Shown piece after piece: positions 5,656 to 8,597 of a DNA stretch of 8,597 nucleotides. The notes under the pieces were generated by a model. It searched no databases. It saw only the letters and a program-made list of their open reading frames with translations, and was not told the origin of the DNA. Position 1 is the first letter of the stretch, and every line of letters begins with the position of its first letter. The DNA is from Gemmatimonadota bacterium (GTDB lineage Bacteria; Gemmatimonadota; Gemmatimonadetes; Gemmatimonadales; GWC2-71-9): NCBI GenBank assembly GCA_024640185.1, contig JAHEFN010000084.1, forward strand, positions 1 through 8,597, in the 5' to 3' direction. Made by a program: the position numbers and the translations under genes.

Positions 5656-7023
5656 ATGTCGCCTCGTCCGTCAGACGCGCCGATGTCGCGGCGCGACCTG
5701 CTCAAGTCCGCGGCCGCCGCCGGCGCCGCCGTGACCCTCACGCCGCGTCAGCTCACCGCCGTCCCGCCGCCCCCCAGACCGCCCGGGGCAAGCTCGATGA
5801 TGCGAACCCCCTTCGCTCGGCACGAGAACGTCCGCCTGGCCATCGTGGGCACCGGCCTCAGGGGCCGCTCGGTGCTGAACGAACTGCTCGCCGTTGACGG
5901 GGTCACCATCACCGCCTTGGCGGACATAGCACCGGAGAAGGCGGCTCGAGCCGCCAAGATGGTGACCGACGCGGGACACCCCGCTCCCGCCCTCTACACC
6001 AACGGCGACCACGACTTCGAGCGCCTGGTGACGCGAGATGACATCGACATTGTCTACACCGCGACGCCGTGGGAGTGGCACACGCCGGTCTGCCTCGCGG
6101 CGATGCGGGCGGGGAAGCACGCCGCGACCGAGGTGCCGGCGGCCAGCTCGCTCGAGGATTGCTGGGAGTTGGTGCGAGTCTCCGAGGAGACCCGACGGCA
6201 TTGCATGATGCTGGAAAACGTCTGCTACAACTTCAACGAGATGTTGCTCGATGCGATGGTCAAGGCCGGGGCCCTCGGTGAGATCCTCTACGCCGAGGCA
6301 GCCTACATCCATGACCTGCGAGGCATCCTCTTCGAGAATCGTGACGAGGGACTCTGGCGCCGGGCCTGGCACACGCGACGGGAGGGCAACCTCTATCCCA
6401 CCCACGGGCTGGGACCGGTCGCGTGGTACCTCGACATCCATCGAGGCGATCGCTTCGACTACCTCGTCTCGATGTCCACGCCGGAACGCGGCCTCACCGA
6501 ATGGCGTGAGGCGCACGAGCCGAAGGATTCCCCCAAGTGGCAAGAGACGTACATCAACGGCGACATCAATTCCTCGCTGATCAAGACCGCACTCGGCAAG
6601 ACCATCCTGCTGCAACACAACGTCTCGCTGCCCACCCCGTACGACCGCCTCAATGCGGTCCGCGGCACCAAGGGGGTCTTCCAGGACTTCCCGCCGCGGC
6701 TCTTCCTCGAGGGCCAGGAGGGCGGTCACGCCTTTCAGCCCCTCAGTGATGAACTGAAGGCCCGCTATACCCACCCCCTGTGGCAGCGCATCGGCGAGAT
6801 CGCCCGTGCCAAGGGAGGCCACGGTGGCATGGACTACATCATGGCCTACCGGTTGATCGAGACGATGCACGAGGGGCTGGTGCCGGACTTCACCGTGTAC
6901 GATGCCGCCGCCTGGAGCGCGCCGTGGCCACTGTCGGAGGCCTCGCTCGCGCTGACGAGCGCGCCGGTCAAGTTCCCCGACTTCACCCGCGGTGAATGGC
7001 AACAGGCGAGGGACGCCCGGTGA
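5656..7023 (+). CDS. Tat-exported GH109 family protein (NAD-dependent glycosidase, Gfo/Idh/MocA fold)
   Basis: The 455-residue protein starts at the ATG at 5656, which has AGGA at 5646-5649. A longer frame from 5518 would bury the signal sequence and is rejected. SRRDLLK (11-17) plus an Ala-rich stretch forms a twin-arginine signal, followed by a proline-rich linker (37-43). The Rossmann NAD site is IVGTGLRG (63-70). The stretches ATPWEWHTP (136-144), TEVPAA (158-163), MLENVCYN (185-192), AEAAYIHDLR (213-222), NLYPTHGLGPVA (245-256), GDRFDYLVSMS (264-274) and GGHGGMDY match GH109, the alpha-N-acetylgalactosaminidase family that uses tightly bound NAD in an elimination-type hydrolysis. The last motif PDFTRGEW is also typical. 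Tat export fits a protein that must carry its folded-in cofactor across the membrane. GalNAc as the sugar is inferred from family; other Gfo/Idh/MocA relatives act on different sugars. It overlaps the downstream symporter gene by four bases, indicating one operon. Confidence 0.9.
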   Translation: MSPRPSDAPMSRRDLLKSAAAAGAAVTLTPRQLTAVPPPPRPPGASSMMRTPFARHENVRLAIVGTGLRGRSVLNELLAVDGVTITALADIAPEKAARAAKMVTDAGHPAPALYTNGDHDFERLVTRDDIDIVYTATPWEWHTPVCLAAMRAGKHAATEVPAASSLEDCWELVRVSEETRRHCMMLENVCYNFNEMLLDAMVKAGALGEILYAEAAYIHDLRGILFENRDEGLWRRAWHTRREGNLYPTHGLGPVAWYLDIHRGDRFDYLVSMSTPERGLTEWREAHEPKDSPKWQETYINGDINSSLIKTALGKTILLQHNVSLPTPYDRLNAVRGTKGVFQDFPPRLFLEGQEGGHAFQPLSDELKARYTHPLWQRIGEIARAKGGHGGMDYIMAYRLIETMHEGLVPDFTVYDAAAWSAPWPLSEASLALTSAPVKFPDFTRGEWQQARDAR

Positions 7024-8597
7024 ACCTGACCACGCTCGATTGGACGATCGTCCTGTTCTCCCTCGGGATCTGCTTCATCCCGGCCATCGTCATGGCCCGG
7101 CGGGCGGGCCAGAGCACCGCGGAGTTCTTCACCTCGGGTCGAGCGGCACCATGGTGGCTCATCGGCGTGTCGATGGTGGCCACCACCTTCTCGACCGACA
7201 CCCCGAACCTGGTCACCGACCTGGTCCGCACCGGCGGCGTCGCCAACAACTGGCAGTGGTGGGCCTTCCTGCTCACCGGCATGGCGACGGTCTTCTTCTT
7301 CGCGAGGCTCTGGCGTCGCTCCGGGGTGCTGACCGATCTCGAGTTCTATGAGTTGCGCTATGGGGGCAAGGCCGCCTCGCTGGTGCGCGGCTTTCGTGCC
7401 GTCTACCTGGGACTCTTCTTCAACTGCTTCATCATGGCGTCCGTCAACCTCGCGGCGGCCAAAATCGCCAACGTGGTCCTCGGCTGGCCGATGTCACAGA
7501 CGCTGTTGGTCTGTTTCGGCATCAACGTGATCTTTGCGGCCACCGGCGGACTCTGGGGCGTGATGTTGGTCGACCTGATCCAGTTCGGGATCGCGATGAC
7601 CGGCGCGGTGGCGGTGGCCTATTTCGCCCTCAAGCAGCCGGAAGTCGGTGGGCTCTCCGGCTTGATGGAACGGCTCCCCACCGAGACCACCGCCCTGCTG
7701 CCCGACTTCGGTGACTGGGGGATGGCGCTCTCGATCTTTGTCATCCCGCTCACGGTCCAATGGTGGTCGGTCTGGTATCCCGGCGCCGAGCCGGGTGGCG
7801 GAAGCTATGTGGCGCAGCGGATGCTGGCCGCCCGCTCCGAACGCGACGCCATGAGCGGCACGCTCTTCTTCAATGCTGCCCACTATGCCCTGCGCTCCTG
7901 GCCGTGGATCCTGGTGGCGCTCGCCTCCATCCTGGTCTTCCCCGACCTCGATGCGATCCGCGAGGCCTTCCCGAACGTCGACCCGAACCTGGTCGGCAAC
8001 GACATGGCCTACCCGGCGATGCTCAAGTTCCTCCCCAGCGGGTTCCTCGGCCTGATGGTGGCCGGGATGCTGGCGGCATATGTCTCCACGATCGTCACCC
8101 ACCTCAATTGGGGGGCGTCGTACCTGGTGCACGATGGCTGGCGGCGCTTCGTCCGCCCCGATGCCAGCGAGAAGCACTACGTGATGATGGGTCGACTGAT
8201 GACCGTCGTCCTGATGACCATCGCTGCCGGGCTCACGTTCGTGCTCGACACGGCCCAGCAGGCGTTCCAGTTGCTGTTGTCGATCGGTGCCGGCACCGGC
8301 CTGATCTACCTGCTGCGCTGGTTCTGGTGGCGGATCACGGCGTGGTGCGAGATCGTTGCCATGATCACCTCGTTCATCATGGCGATCGGCTTCTTCATCA
8401 TCCAGAAGCAGGGAACCCCGATCCCGTCGTACGTGGTGCTGCTCTCCACCGTCGCGGTCACCTCGGTGGCATGGGTACTGACCGCGTTCTTCGGCCCCGC
8501 GGAGTCGGAGGAGACCTTGGCGGCCTTCTACCGGAAGATCCGGCCAGCCGGACCGGGCTGGGCCAGGATTCGGGCATCAACCGGCCTCCCCGCCTCG
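7020..8597 (+). CDS. Sodium/solute symporter (SSS family), 3' end cut by window edge
   Basis: An open frame of 526 codons runs from a GTG at 7020 to the right edge without a stop. The GTG overlaps the GH109 stop (GTGA, 7020-7023) and has GAGGGA at 7008-7013, so translation is probably coupled. The protein has a long series of hydrophobic helices, with the SSS features ATTFSTDTPNLVTD (54-67) in the early substrate/sodium helix, a Gly-rich ATGGLWGVMLVDLIQF (164-179), and LAAYVSTIVTHLNWGASYLVHD (351-372). In the last, S356/T357 sit where the Na2-site serine/threonine of this family lies. It resembles the sodium/glucose-type branch found beside sugar genes. Role inferred: uptake of the sugar or derivative released by the GH109 protein. 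The charged, proline-containing tail after about residue 500 suggests only a few residues are missing. Family firm; substrate unknown. Confidence 0.9.
   Translation, partial: MNLTTLDWTIVLFSLGICFIPAIVMARRAGQSTAEFFTSGRAAPWWLIGVSMVATTFSTDTPNLVTDLVRTGGVANNWQWWAFLLTGMATVFFFARLWRRSGVLTDLEFYELRYGGKAASLVRGFRAVYLGLFFNCFIMASVNLAAAKIANVVLGWPMSQTLLVCFGINVIFAATGGLWGVMLVDLIQFGIAMTGAVAVAYFALKQPEVGGLSGLMERLPTETTALLPDFGDWGMALSIFVIPLTVQWWSVWYPGAEPGGGSYVAQRMLAARSERDAMSGTLFFNAAHYALRSWPWILVALASILVFPDLDAIREAFPNVDPNLVGNDMAYPAMLKFLPSGFLGLMVAGMLAAYVSTIVTHLNWGASYLVHDGWRRFVRPDASEKHYVMMGRLMTVVLMTIAAGLTFVLDTAQQAFQLLLSIGAGTGLIYLLRWFWWRITAWCEIVAMITSFIMAIGFFIIQKQGTPIPSYVVLLSTVAVTSVAWVLTAFFGPAESEETLAAFYRKIRPAGPGWARIRASTGLPAS

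Noticed and set aside
5671..7002. A 443-codon reading frame on the minus strand opposite the GH109 gene
   Set aside because: It is a shadow of the G/C-biased third positions of the GH109 gene; its translation shows no recognisable domain, and the plus-strand protein has clear family motifs throughout.
1..8597. CRISPR arrays, tRNA/rRNA genes, insertion sequences, prophage or toxin-antitoxin genes
   Set aside because: I found no regular repeats, cloverleaf-like sequence, transposase, integrase or terminal inverted repeats by reading both strands; nearly all DNA is accounted for by ordinary genes.

Overview
This is a GC-rich bacterial chromosomal window with strong G/C preference at third codon positions. 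That bias produces long false reading frames opposite most genes. No phage, plasmid, transposon, CRISPR or rRNA/tRNA signal was seen. Several features suggest an environmental soil or freshwater heterotroph, with Gemmatimonadota as my best guess. These are a secreted S9D-type peptidase ending its signal peptide in SA-Q, a Tat-exported GH109-type protein paired with a sodium/solute symporter, and an NlpC/P60 hydrolase. The guess rests on remembered gene content, not on a marker gene.

Layout from left to right: (1) Positions 1-2259, minus strand: a secreted prolyl-oligopeptidase-fold serine peptidase resembling plant chloroplast glutamyl endopeptidase. It runs off the left edge before its catalytic His. 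(2) Positions 2260-2550: a divergent intergenic region holding what looks like the remnant of a metallo-beta-lactamase-fold hydrolase. The N-terminal piece and a probable C-terminal tail lie in different frames, and the tail's stop codon overlaps the start of the next gene. (3) Positions 2551-3462, plus: an arginase-family ureohydrolase with all six manganese ligands. (4) Positions 3463-3577: a weak terminator, a good sigma70-like promoter, then a perfect hairpin with six T's before the next gene. (5) Positions 3578-4171, plus: an exported NlpC/P60 cysteine peptidase. (6) Positions 4202-5551, minus: a 12-helix APC amino-acid permease, convergent with gene 5; the terminator of gene 5 lies inside its coding end. 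(7) Positions 5656-7023, plus: a Tat-signal GH109 / Gfo-Idh-MocA protein. (8) Positions 7020 to the right edge: a sodium/solute symporter that overlaps gene 7 by four bases (GTGA) and is open at the edge.

Functionally the window reads as nutrient scavenging: an exported peptidase and an amino-acid permease for peptides, arginase for arginine nitrogen, NlpC/P60 for peptidoglycan, and a two-gene GH109-symporter operon probably for an amino sugar or related glycan product. The genes at both edges are incomplete only because the window ends. I do not see a clearly new multi-gene system. The points most worth a second look are the collapsed MBL-fold gene before arginase, the hairpin in the leader of the NlpC/P60 gene, and the altered substrate-loop residues of the arginase.
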